A DNA stretch of 35,081 nucleotides from a virus. How positions within the stretch are numbered: position 1 is the first letter of the stretch; the number at the start of each line of letters is the position of its first letter. Below, piece by piece: positions 12,825 to 19,967 of this stretch. Both the position numbers and the translations under genes were made by a program. The stretch spans positions 1 through 35,081 of the IMG/VR virus record IMGVR_UViG_3300043469_002107. The stretch is one strand, 5' to 3'. The notes under the pieces were generated by a model. It was not told where the DNA came from. It saw only the letters and a list, made by a program, of their open reading frames with translations, and did no database searches.

Positions 12825-12837
12825 GGTGTGGTACACC
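12825..12837. promoter_or_regulatory. Operator palindrome 2 (GGTGT-N3-ACACC)
   Basis: GGTGT-GGT-ACACC has the same arms and spacing as operator 1, and lies 16 bases before the rightward RHH start. The two centres (12789 and 12831) are 42 bases apart, four helical turns, with a T9 run (12804-12812) at the midpoint. The promoters cannot be placed with confidence. Confidence 0.7.
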
Positions 12838-12853
12838 TTTCCTCTTAAAACAA

Positions 12854-13162
12854 ATGAGCACTAAAACTAGACACGGGGTTAGATCGGAGGATAGCGACCT
12901 CCTTGCGACCATTGTCCCCAAGTGGGTTAAGTCTGAACTTAAACGTATGGCCAAAAATGACAGAAGAAGCCTGAGCGCATTCGTTGCTGTTCAACTAGAA
13001 GGGCTGGTAGCCAACGAGAAAAAGCTATCACCTCCAGACACAAAAACTCTCACGAAAGCCGAAAAAGAGCGCCTGCGCCGCAGTGAGTTGATTGACGTAT
13101 CCACCCTGCGACCACACCAACTAGACGCCCTGCATAAGCTCACTACAAAAAAGGCCAGCTGA
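12854..13162 (+). CDS. Ribbon-helix-helix regulator, divergent immunity gene
   Basis: The 102-residue protein has an RHH domain (IVPKWVKSELKRMAKNDRRS, LSAFVAVQLEGL) and a charged tail (TKAEKERLRRSELIDVSTLR) that may add contacts or stability. It is a paralogue of the leftward regulator and starts MSTKTRHGVRSED, matching that protein's TRHGKR. Transcription is rightward from the shared control region. By position it is the candidate maintenance repressor, with the shorter leftward paralogue as its opponent, but the roles could be reversed. Confidence 0.78.
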   Translation: MSTKTRHGVRSEDSDLLATIVPKWVKSELKRMAKNDRRSLSAFVAVQLEGLVANEKKLSPPDTKTLTKAEKERLRRSELIDVSTLRPHQLDALHKLTTKKAS

Positions 13163-13292
13163 GACTTAACCTAGAGTCCCGCTATCGTTATAGGCTTCGC
13201 GCAAGAAATGGTTACGCCAAAAAATTCAAGCGCTTGCAATTAAAGGTTTTACGTGCTCTTCATTCGCCGCCATTCCATCCCTCCAAGTTGCC

Positions 13293-13664
13293 GTGAACGC
13301 TATCGCCGCCACTGAACGGTTACAGCGGATCTCCATTTCCATCACTGAGATCATTAGCGATCTCAGTTCCAACTTTCAAATTGAGCCGCAATACTTAACA
13401 CGAGGGGAATTGGAGGATAAATGGATAATCCCTCCGCCAGCCCCAATCTTCAAATCCCCGAAATCAATCTACCGTTACGAGTCACTGAGAAGTTCGGCAC
13501 TCGGCATCGACGGGCTGATAAAAGACATTTTCGAGGGCCTTGAAACACACCCTGCTTACGAGGAGCAGATCTCCCGTAAGCTACACGCGGCGGCAGCTCG
13601 TAAATTGAGGCGAAGACAGGCCAGGGATACCCCAGGGCAGCAGTCGCTTAACCTGCCTCTGTGA
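13293..13664 (+). CDS. Hypothetical protein of the immunity region
   Basis: The 123-residue protein starts at GTG (MNAIAATERLQRISISITEI...) and has two helical regions and a basic C-terminus (AAARKLRRRQARDTPGQQ). I do not recognise it. It follows the rightward RHH gene by 130 bases and may share its transcript. Its end overlaps the end of the minus-strand HTH gene by 17 bases. There is no in-frame ATG, so the GTG is the likely start. Confidence 0.55.
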   Translation: MNAIAATERLQRISISITEIISDLSSNFQIEPQYLTRGELEDKWIIPPPAPIFKSPKSIYRYESLRSSALGIDGLIKDIFEGLETHPAYEEQISRKLHAAAARKLRRRQARDTPGQQSLNLPL

Positions 13665-14076
13665 TGCGCTTGGCCCAGCCGTCCATCGTGGTCATCATCT
13701 GGCGGAAGTCCTGATTCTTCTGCGCCGACTGCGTGAAGCGGCGCAGGCGTAGCTGCATCTCGGCATTGAAAGCACCCGTGGCCGTCTTCTCGTCAGGCGG
13801 ACGCTTGGCGCCGAACATGACCAAGGGACGCTCCTTGTCCGGCAGCATGTCGTAGCAGTAGGCCATGAGGCACGCGCTACGCTGTTCTGCGGTTTTGCAG
13901 GCGGCATTAAGGACGGCAACCAACCGCTCCTCGGGGATAACCTGCCAGCGCCCCGCCTTCCACTTGGAGAACTGGCTTTCGATGGTGCCAGAGGCTTTGC
14001 CAACCTCCGCCATGCTCAGGCGGTTTTCGCGCATAACCGCATGGATGGTAGTGCCGAAGTGAACTTTTCCGATCAT
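13648..14076 (-). CDS. Cro/CI-type helix-turn-helix protein
   Basis: The 142-residue protein opens with an XRE-like HTH: TTIHAVMRENRLSMAEVGKA, SGTIESQFSKWKAGRWQVIP. Such domains bind palindromic operators as dimers. After residue 75 there is no peptidase (LexA/CI) region, only a helical tail (RLRRFTQSAQKNQDFRQMMT), so it is not a self-cleaving repressor. It is the last of three minus-strand genes that begin just past the tRNA fragment. It could be a lysogeny regulator expressed after integration. Confidence 0.7.
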   Translation of the reverse strand: MIGKVHFGTTIHAVMRENRLSMAEVGKASGTIESQFSKWKAGRWQVIPEERLVAVLNAACKTAEQRSACLMAYCYDMLPDKERPLVMFGAKRPPDEKTATGAFNAEMQLRLRRFTQSAQKNQDFRQMMTTMDGWAKRITEAG

Positions 14077-14106
14077 GCCTCACCGTCACCAGTCTTTACC
14101 CATCAG

Positions 14107-14418
14107 TCAAGATTTAGCCGCAGTGACCGGTCGGCCCCGCTTGGTGTTTAGCCCAAAGCCACGCAGCCGCTTCCCAATCGTCTCCCTTGAAACCCCGATA
14201 AAAGAGCCAATGGTGCCGCTCGGGATCTGGCGTAGCGCCATGCCCACCATCATTCGCTCATGCTTGGCGAGCGCGGCCCCTACCTTTTTTTGCTCCTCAC
14301 CCTTGAGGTAATTTCCCTCCGGGCATTTTCGCCAGTCACCGGTCCATGTTGAAGGATCTCCCATGCGTTCCGCAAAGGTATCGCGACCACGGGCGATTGC
14401 GGACGGTTGCAATATCAC
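14107..14418 (-). CDS. Helix-turn-helix protein
   Basis: The 103-residue protein ends with MVGMALRQIPSGTIGSFIGV, SRETIGKRLRGFGLNTKRGR, a compact HTH followed by a basic tail. The first 50 residues (TFAERMGDPSTWTGDWRK) are polar and unassigned. The start is taken as GTG at 14418 because it overlaps the upstream stop (GTGA). It is a DNA-binding candidate for the immunity circuit. Confidence 0.65.
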   Translation of the reverse strand: MILQPSAIARGRDTFAERMGDPSTWTGDWRKCPEGNYLKGEEQKKVGAALAKHERMMVGMALRQIPSGTIGSFIGVSRETIGKRLRGFGLNTKRGRPVTAAKS

Positions 14419-14756
14419 GGGAAAAGCTGGGGATCGCGGCGCTTGCTCGGCATCTTAATGCGCTTCCTGGAGACAAACGGCGTAGGGATGAACTGCGGCA
14501 CGGTAGCCACGGTTACGCCCAAGTGCTCGGGGCGGAAACAGAACTCTACGCTCACGTTGAGCCGGATGTCGTGTGACTGACTTTCGTAGGCATAGCCACG
14601 CAAGCGGGCGACCTCTAGTTCCATCTTTTCACGGAACGCCGACACTGCGGCCTCCACGAAAAGCGGAGCCTGAACCCTGACATCATCGGCCAAACTGGAG
14701 GCCGAAAATCCCGATTTAGGCGAAACAGGAACCATGCGAAAACCGATAACACGCAT
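14415..14756 (-). CDS. Hypothetical protein near attP
   Basis: The 113-residue protein (MRVIGFRMVPVSPKSGFSAS...) has a helical middle (VEAAVSAFREKMELEVARLR) and a beta-like stretch (HDIRLNVSVEFCFRPEHLG) with a basic end. I do not recognise it. It is the first minus-strand gene after the tRNA fragment and terminator. Only 24 bases separate the terminator's T-run from the ATG, leaving little room for a separate promoter. Confidence 0.65.
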   Translation of the reverse strand: MRVIGFRMVPVSPKSGFSASSLADDVRVQAPLFVEAAVSAFREKMELEVARLRGYAYESQSHDIRLNVSVEFCFRPEHLGVTVATVPQFIPTPFVSRKRIKMPSKRRDPQLFP

Positions 14757-14780
14757 AAATGCAACCGGTCAAACTGAAAC

Positions 14781-14814
14781 AAAAAACCCCTCGCAAGTCA
14801 TTACTTGGGAGGGG
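14781..14814 (-). terminator. Intrinsic terminator just past the tRNA 3' end
   Basis: On the minus strand CCCCTC-C-CAAGT, loop AATG, and ACTTG-C-GAGGGG form an 11-bp stem with one C-C mismatch, followed at once by TTTTTT. It lies 9 bases after the tRNA CCA. After integration it would end transcription of the rebuilt host tRNA. Confidence 0.85.
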
Positions 14815-14823
14815 CTTATAGAA

Positions 14824-14870
14824 TGGCTGCCCGACTAGGGATCGAACCTAGACTAAGCGAGTCAGAGTCC
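14824..14870 (-). other. attP core: 3' half of tRNA-Gln(CUG)
   Basis: Read on the minus strand, the segment starts GGACTCTGACTCGCTTAG (anticodon loop CTCTGAC, anticodon CUG). It continues with a perfect T arm, CTAGG-TTCGATC-CCTAG, and ends TCGGGCA-G-CCA. The 5' half, including a matching TGCCCGA, is absent and the 5' side of the anticodon stem does not pair. This is typical of an integrase target carried by a phage. Phage genes flank it on both sides, so it is attP and not attL or attR. Confidence 0.85.
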
Positions 14871-15018
14871 ATCACTGGGGCTTAAATAAGGCGCAATGAG
14901 ACCACGCATCCTAGGTAATCACGAAAAAAGACTTCCCATTTCGCCCAATTTCATGAACATTAGCCCACACAAAACTGACAACACGCTTTTTTTAACGCCT
15001 AACAAAAAATGACCACAC
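14871..15018. promoter_or_regulatory. attP arm and integrase leader region
   Basis: These 148 AT-rich bases separate the tRNA fragment from the integrase start. Arm-type integrase sites and the integrase promoter are expected here, but I see no repeat pair clear enough to name. No gene is apparent. Confidence 0.4.
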
Positions 15019-16329
15019 ATGCCCCCCGTAAATGACCGCAAACCCGGCGTGCCTGAAAGCCGGAAAACTGACCATGAAGGCAAGCTAGTTCGATTCTCCA
15101 CTCGTGGCTTTGGCGTCACCGTATTCCGCCAGAGCATCACCAACCGCGACGGTTCCCTTCGCTTCTCCGGTCCTTTCTACTACCAGAAGCAGGTCGCTCG
15201 GGAGATCGAGCGATTCCCCCTTGGAATCGACGCCAAGGAGGCCGAGCGGCTGGCCGATGAGATTGCCGCCTTCGTCTCCATCCCGACCAACTCCCTAGCC
15301 ATGGCCCGCACCCGGTACAACCCCCGCGCCATTCAGCGGGAAACCCACTTTGCCACCATCGGCGAGGTCATCGACGCTTACGAGAAAGCCCGCCGCATCA
15401 TCGGTCGCAATGGCGGCGAGGTGTCCGAGACGACTTTCAAATCCTATGCCCGCTGCCTCATTGCCGTGATCCGTAAGGCCGAGGCTTTCGACAAAGGCGA
15501 GGCGTTCGCCTCCTTCATCGGCCGGCAGAAGCTCGATCTCACCCGCTGGCGCAAGCTGGGAACGGACATCCTCACACCCCGTCTCGTCGCCAGCTTCAAG
15601 CAGGGCGCCTTGGCCGTCGCCGAGGGCGAGCCCGAACTTGACGAGGAGGAATCGTTGACCGCCAAGATCACCGCCGACGCGGATCTACGCTCCGCCCGAG
15701 CCATCCTTGGCAAGAACGCGCTCCGCCACTTTAAGAACTCAGGGATGTTGCTGCCTGACCTGTCAGGATTCCTCCAGGAGCCGGACTACGGAGCCAAAAA
15801 ATACTTTGAACTCCTGCCCCCTGACGTGATCGAGTCCATCATGCAGTCGTCCGGCAAGCTCCGCACCGACAACGTGGAGCTATGGCGTGCATTCTTACTC
15901 TGCGCCCATGCCGGCCTGCGCAAAGCCGAGGCCATCGCCTTCCAGCTTGATTGGCTGCGCCATGAGGAGCGGCACATGATTTACGTCACGATTGGTGGGA
16001 AGTTCGCGCCAAAGGCCGGCCACGGTCGCAAGGTCGCCGTGGAGCCCTGGGTGTTCGACGCGCTCAAGGCACTAGGGCCGGTGCAGGACGCCGGCTCACT
16101 GGAAAAGCTCAAGGATTGGGTGGCCGCGCTCATACCCAAGCAAAGCAGGGTAAACAAGACGGTCCACGAACTGCGCAAGCTGTGGGTGTCGATGAAGGCC
16201 AAGACCGAGGGACTTATGGCAGCACAGCAGCAGGCCGGCCACCGTGACCCAAAGACCACCACAACGCATTATGGTGATTCGCTTATGGCCGAACGACTCC
16301 TTCCTTACTGGAAAAACCCACCGGCTTAA
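15019..16329 (+). CDS. int: Tyrosine integrase
   Basis: The 436-residue recombinase inserts the phage genome at tRNA-Gln. Catalytic residues are in order: Arg301 (AHAGLRKAEA), Lys332 (FAPKAGHGRK), His383 and Arg386 (VHELRKLW), His408 (QAGHRDP) and nucleophile Tyr418 (THYGDS). Residues 110-240 form the core-binding domain, and the N-terminal 100 residues are an arm-binding part. A tRNA fragment 148 bases upstream gives its target. Its TAA stop shares the TTAA palindrome with the converging gene at 16326. The codon use and GC content match the phage. Confidence 0.95.
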   Translation: MPPVNDRKPGVPESRKTDHEGKLVRFSTRGFGVTVFRQSITNRDGSLRFSGPFYYQKQVAREIERFPLGIDAKEAERLADEIAAFVSIPTNSLAMARTRYNPRAIQRETHFATIGEVIDAYEKARRIIGRNGGEVSETTFKSYARCLIAVIRKAEAFDKGEAFASFIGRQKLDLTRWRKLGTDILTPRLVASFKQGALAVAEGEPELDEEESLTAKITADADLRSARAILGKNALRHFKNSGMLLPDLSGFLQEPDYGAKKYFELLPPDVIESIMQSSGKLRTDNVELWRAFLLCAHAGLRKAEAIAFQLDWLRHEERHMIYVTIGGKFAPKAGHGRKVAVEPWVFDALKALGPVQDAGSLEKLKDWVAALIPKQSRVNKTVHELRKLWVSMKAKTEGLMAAQQQAGHRDPKTTTTHYGDSLMAERLLPYWKNPPA

Positions 16330-16931
16330 TCCATTCCCGCAGGAACGTAACCAAGGCGCATGTCGCGCATAATCATGCGGGCATCGTTGAAAACCACCAT
16401 GCAGATCCGCACGCGGAAGCGCACGCCGAAGATGTTCACGGCGGCGCGGAGCGGTTTGGTCCGGCCATGAGTTACGCCGCACCACTTAAATCGGCGTTGC
16501 CCGCGCTCGTTCTCCACGCACACCCCAACATAGGCTCGGCTGTCACGATCAAAGGTTAGCTCCACCTCCAGCAGATTCTTAAACTGCGCAGGTTGCCCCA
16601 TTTCCTGCCAAGGGCTTTCAAAGCGGGCGAGCGTGGCGTTGTTGTACCATTCGGTGATCGTGTATCCGGCTTCATCGACGTTACCTAGACGAAAGAACGG
16701 GTCATCTGCGCCAATCGTCACGCCCCCCAATTTCTCGATGCACCCACGGCGGTCTGCGGTCAGGCCCACCACAGGAATACCGGCGACGGGGGTTGGCTCC
16801 TCGCTGGTAGGCTCGAAGGCTGCGCCAAGGTTGGAACCGGGCGCTTCCACGTCCACAGCCTCGGTCTCGACGATGCGGTTGAGGTGGGCGTAGAGGACTT
16901 CCCCTGACTGAGTGATGACGGCGGCGATCAT
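16326..16931 (-). CDS. Late structural-region protein, unknown
   Basis: The 201-residue protein (MIAAVITQSGEVLYAHLNRI...) is beta-rich, with GVTIGADDPFFRLGNVDEAG, TITEWYNNATLARFESP and repeated VRF/VRI strands near the end. I do not recognise it. It is the last gene of the leftward late block and could be a tail or fibre-tip protein. The ATG at 16931 comes just after the stop of the upstream gene. Confidence 0.65.
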   Translation of the reverse strand: MIAAVITQSGEVLYAHLNRIVETEAVDVEAPGSNLGAAFEPTSEEPTPVAGIPVVGLTADRRGCIEKLGGVTIGADDPFFRLGNVDEAGYTITEWYNNATLARFESPWQEMGQPAQFKNLLEVELTFDRDSRAYVGVCVENERGQRRFKWCGVTHGRTKPLRAAVNIFGVRFRVRICMVVFNDARMIMRDMRLGYVPAGMD

Positions 16932-16932
16932 G

Positions 16933-17262
16933 TTACCATGTGGCGAGCGGTGAGCGAACCCACACGTTCGTAGCGCTGCAATAGTACACATAGCTCGCAT
17001 CAAATGCGATGGTGCCAGCGGTGCCGACGGAAGTTGACGTAGCAGGAGCGGCAACGACTGTGGCTTTTAGATCAATTAAGTCCTTCAACACCTTACCTTG
17101 CCGTGCATCGAGCACGAGACCGGTTGCGGTTGTCGTGACGTTGTTTGCCACGTCCTCTAAAAGACTGGCAAGGGTGTCGATAAGATCGGCGAACTGCGCT
17201 TGTGACGGACGGTCGCCAGTCTTGAAATACGTTTTGAGGGTGGTTTTTGCAGTAGCGGGCAT
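16933..17262 (-). CDS. Small structural protein, fibre-like C-terminus
   Basis: The 109-residue protein has an N-terminal helix segment TYFKTGDRPSQAQFADLIDT, a middle linker, and ends GTAGTIAFDASYVYYCSATN followed by VWVRSPLATW. This ending is common in phage tail-fibre or neck-fibre proteins. It lies among late genes. The role is inferred from that ending and context. Confidence 0.6.
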   Translation of the reverse strand: MPATAKTTLKTYFKTGDRPSQAQFADLIDTLASLLEDVANNVTTTATGLVLDARQGKVLKDLIDLKATVVAAPATSTSVGTAGTIAFDASYVYYCSATNVWVRSPLATW

Positions 17263-17269
17263 ATAAAAG

Positions 17270-18556
17270 TCAGGTAACGATAAAGGATGTAGTGATTTCC
17301 ATAGTGCCGATGCCGACGCCGACGCCTTCGAATAGCGGCACGCGCAACCGTCCTAAAACTGTCGATGCCACAGCGTCGGGATAATGAATTGGTCCGACAA
17401 TGGCTCGGGTGCGCTCGTAATAGGCCCAGAGCATTCCGAGGCCGCAGGAGGTCGGGGCAAAGATCCAGAATAGGCGCGTATCCACGTCGTAGATTACCGA
17501 GTAGCGGCAATCTAGTGAGCCGTCCTGCGGCAGCATGTCCCGGTTCCACACTTCGGCGGCTTGCGCGGTTACAATGTCTTGATCGCGGGCGGTGCGTTTC
17601 TCCCACGGTCCTGAGCGAACAGCTTGGTCGGTATAAACCTCTAGATCGGTGCCTAGGTAGAACGACGCATCCCCCATAACGTCACCAACGCAAGCTGGTG
17701 AAATGGCGGAGGCATTTGCAGAGCTGCCGGACTGTTGGCACTTCCACCCGTCAGAAGTGTTATCGACGCCATAGAGATTGATTGGCGCGGCGTCGGTATG
17801 GACCGTGATGTAACTGGTGAAAAGCGAAAGAGCGGTGATGCGTGTGGAGCCGCCGTGTGGATGCACGTCAATAAAGTCTCGTTCTAGCGATTGCAGGCCG
17901 GTAATGAACGGGTAAGGCTCGGTCGGGCTTGCCGTAACCCATACCCGCATTGGCTGCGCGGCATTGCCAGCGGCGAACAGATTGCGGCGATCATTCAGCC
18001 GGAATGATGTGCAAGGAGGGATGCGGAAGCGGGATCGGTCGTTGATGTCCTTCGGCAATTCTTGAGGTCCGAAAATCTTCAGCACTCCTGAGTTTACTAG
18101 GATGTTATCGTCAATGCCATTACCCAGAATCCAATAAGTCCCAATCCGCGACGCGTACCATTGGGCGGAAGAATCCTTGTTCATGTAGGGGTATCCTGGA
18201 CATAAAACCGTAACCCCGTCAGTGGAATCCAAGTCTTGATCTCCCAGCACAGATGCCACCTCGAAGAAGCCAAGGCATCGTGATTGCGGGACCGACCATG
18301 CGATTAGGAAGACACGCCCACCCCTCGAAAGCCTGACAAAGTGTGTCTTGGCCGCGTTCGCGCTGGCCAGAGCTACGGCGATGCGAGCAGGGAGATCCGT
18401 TATCCCCCAAAGCAACTGCCATTGAGGGCCATTCGATAGTGCCCCTTGCGGAACGTTAAGCAGGCCACTGCATTCACGGGCGACCGTGCGATCTTGGTCG
18501 GTCGCTTCCTCCTTGGTCTCGATGCCTCGGAATGACTTTACTTGGAAATACTGCAC
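17270..18556 (-). CDS. Tail/nozzle-type structural protein (putative)
   Basis: The 428-residue protein starts at GTG, with GGAGGG 12 bases upstream. It begins QYFQVKSFRGIETKEEATDQ and then has many short beta segments (FVRLSRGGRVFLIAW, YITVHTDAAPINLYGV, FYLGTDLEVYTDQAV). This layout suits the beta-propeller tail nozzle or DNA-stabilising proteins of short-tailed phages, but the sequence match is only impressionistic. It lies downstream of the capsid and adaptor genes, where such a gene belongs. Confidence 0.5.
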   Translation of the reverse strand: MQYFQVKSFRGIETKEEATDQDRTVARECSGLLNVPQGALSNGPQWQLLWGITDLPARIAVALASANAAKTHFVRLSRGGRVFLIAWSVPQSRCLGFFEVASVLGDQDLDSTDGVTVLCPGYPYMNKDSSAQWYASRIGTYWILGNGIDDNILVNSGVLKIFGPQELPKDINDRSRFRIPPCTSFRLNDRRNLFAAGNAAQPMRVWVTASPTEPYPFITGLQSLERDFIDVHPHGGSTRITALSLFTSYITVHTDAAPINLYGVDNTSDGWKCQQSGSSANASAISPACVGDVMGDASFYLGTDLEVYTDQAVRSGPWEKRTARDQDIVTAQAAEVWNRDMLPQDGSLDCRYSVIYDVDTRLFWIFAPTSCGLGMLWAYYERTRAIVGPIHYPDAVASTVLGRLRVPLFEGVGVGIGTMEITTSFIVT

Positions 18557-18623
18557 GGGGCTAAGTTGCCCTCCGATACGTCGGCAGGTTCGGTTGCATT
18601 AAAAGGCATGAGTCAAGTTCGGT

Positions 18624-19082
18624 TCACCACTTCCCCAGCGGACAAGCCGCCGAGGCCATGCGCAGTTTGGCTTGCGTCGAGCAGCCGCATTTTAGGCAGC
18701 GTCCGCCGAACTGGTCTTTCCAGAACTCGCAGGACTGGCAGGTGGCGAGGCGCGATTGGTACAACTCGGATTTGGCTACGGCGAAGCCCGACTTGGCCCA
18801 ATCGAAGGCGGCGGTGGTGGCAGTGGCGAGTTGGGTGGTCAGGGGTGGTGGAACCGCCACGGCGTCACCGAGGCCGCGCAGCTCGGTAAGTGCGGCTGAT
18901 TCAGCGCACGCGCCCCAGGTGTGCCAGCGTTGGGGGTACGCGGCATGTTCGAGCGGGCAGGCGGCGCAGGCGGTGGCGTGCCAAGCGGGGTTTTGCTGGT
19001 TATCGCAGGGCGTCGGGCAGCGCGAGCAGATGTCGGCGCGGATGCTCTGTACTGCGGCGGGGACACTCATGCGCTCGCTCAT
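18624..19082 (-). CDS. Cysteine-rich zinc-finger-like late protein
   Basis: The 152-residue protein has 12 cysteines in two clusters. The first is C19, C22, C26, C39, C42 and C59 (ICSRCPTPC, ACAACP). The second is C115, C118, C129, C132, C134 and C147 (CQSCEF, CLKCGCS, then CPLGKW). They suggest two or more metal sites. Proteins ending MA(S/T)xxCPLGKW occur in several phage late modules; their role is unknown. The ATG at 19082 overlaps the upstream stop (ATGA); an inner ATG is at 19070. Confidence 0.7.
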   Translation of the reverse strand: MSERMSVPAAVQSIRADICSRCPTPCDNQQNPAWHATACAACPLEHAAYPQRWHTWGACAESAALTELRGLGDAVAVPPPLTTQLATATTAAFDWAKSGFAVAKSELYQSRLATCQSCEFWKDQFGGRCLKCGCSTQAKLRMASAACPLGKW

Positions 19083-19726
19083 TCCAGCTCGTAAAACGTG
19101 GATGTCGCGGTAAGACCTCCGCCGGTAATAGGCATAACGTCGCCGATGCCATCCATATACCCCGCACCATGCCAATTAAGAGTGTACCCAAACAGGCTAA
19201 ATGTTCCGCTTCCGTTGCTGTCGTCCTCACTGGAACTTATGTAAACGCTAAAAAAATAGGGGTCACCCGGGAAATACTCACCAGCAAAAGTCCGAGCGCT
19301 AAAGGCAAACCGGTAATAAAGTCGCCACTCGGAGGATACGTAGGCTATTCTAAAGGTCGCGTCGTAACTCCACCCATCCTCACTGCCACCTCCACTATCG
19401 CCACTCCCCCCCAAGAACTCGAGATCGGTTGATGCGACCCTGTCAATCGGCTCGACAGAATTAGTGACCGTATGCACCTCGCTAAATGATGCCGTAATTG
19501 GAGGATACGGGGTCTGTGGATACTCTGAAGAACCCGTGGGCGTGAAAACGACCTCTTGGAGCAGCCACCACAACCGGCACGCCTCGGCCAATCCTTCGTC
19601 GCCGCTGGTTTCGGTCAGCGTCACGTATTTATAGCTTGAGCCTGGCGCTATCGCCGCGTCCCGATTGAACGGGAATGGGCAGCGCTTGTCAGGCCCGCGA
19701 TACTTGAATGTCGGAGACGTCGGCAC
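19079..19726 (-). CDS. Late structural-region protein, unknown
   Basis: The 215-residue protein starts at GTG (PTSPTFKYRGPDKRCPFPFN...) and is beta-rich with Gly/Ser loops (EFLGGSGDSGGGSEDGWSYD) and aromatic strands (YRFAFSARTFAGEYFPG). No family is recognised. Its base composition is less GC-rich than its neighbours. It lies between small late genes and is probably a tail-associated protein. Confidence 0.6.
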   Translation of the reverse strand: MPTSPTFKYRGPDKRCPFPFNRDAAIAPGSSYKYVTLTETSGDEGLAEACRLWWLLQEVVFTPTGSSEYPQTPYPPITASFSEVHTVTNSVEPIDRVASTDLEFLGGSGDSGGGSEDGWSYDATFRIAYVSSEWRLYYRFAFSARTFAGEYFPGDPYFFSVYISSSEDDSNGSGTFSLFGYTLNWHGAGYMDGIGDVMPITGGGLTATSTFYELE

Positions 19727-19727
19727 G

Positions 19728-19967
19728 TTAATCAGGATTGTCGGTCAGGAAATTGCGCGTCGTCACCACGCCGCCGTCGTACACGGTCCACTCCTCTGGA
19801 CCGTATCCTTCAGGCAGTCCGCCGCCGCCGCCATCTGCTGGGGCGGTCTCAGGCATCAGCAACTGGTCAATACCGCGCTGGCTCACATCGCTTTGGTAGT
19901 CGGTCTTGTTTTGCAGCAGGGGGACCGTTACCGATAGGTCGTAAATTACAGGTGTCTCATTCTTCAT
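19728..19967 (-). CDS. Small late protein
   Basis: The 79-residue protein (MKNETPVIYDLSVTVPLLQN...) has a polar N-terminal domain, a five-glycine spacer and the tail EEWTVYDGGVVTTRNFLTDN. Function is unknown. It overlaps the upstream gene (ATGA) and ends one base before the next gene's start codon, so it is translated in a coupled block. Confidence 0.6.
   Translation of the reverse strand: MKNETPVIYDLSVTVPLLQNKTDYQSDVSQRGIDQLLMPETAPADGGGGGLPEGYGPEEWTVYDGGVVTTRNFLTDNPD

Noticed and set aside
12786-12835. Possible -10 boxes (TATAAC, TACACC) in the RHH control region
   Set aside because: They overlap the operators, but no matching -35 sequence at a normal distance is visible on either strand, so no promoter was called.
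18540-18609. 23-codon minus-strand frame (MPFNATEPADVSEG...) before the 18556 start
   Set aside because: Its end overlaps the GTG gene start, but it is very short, has no ribosome-binding site of its own, and its GGAGGG serves the GTG gene.
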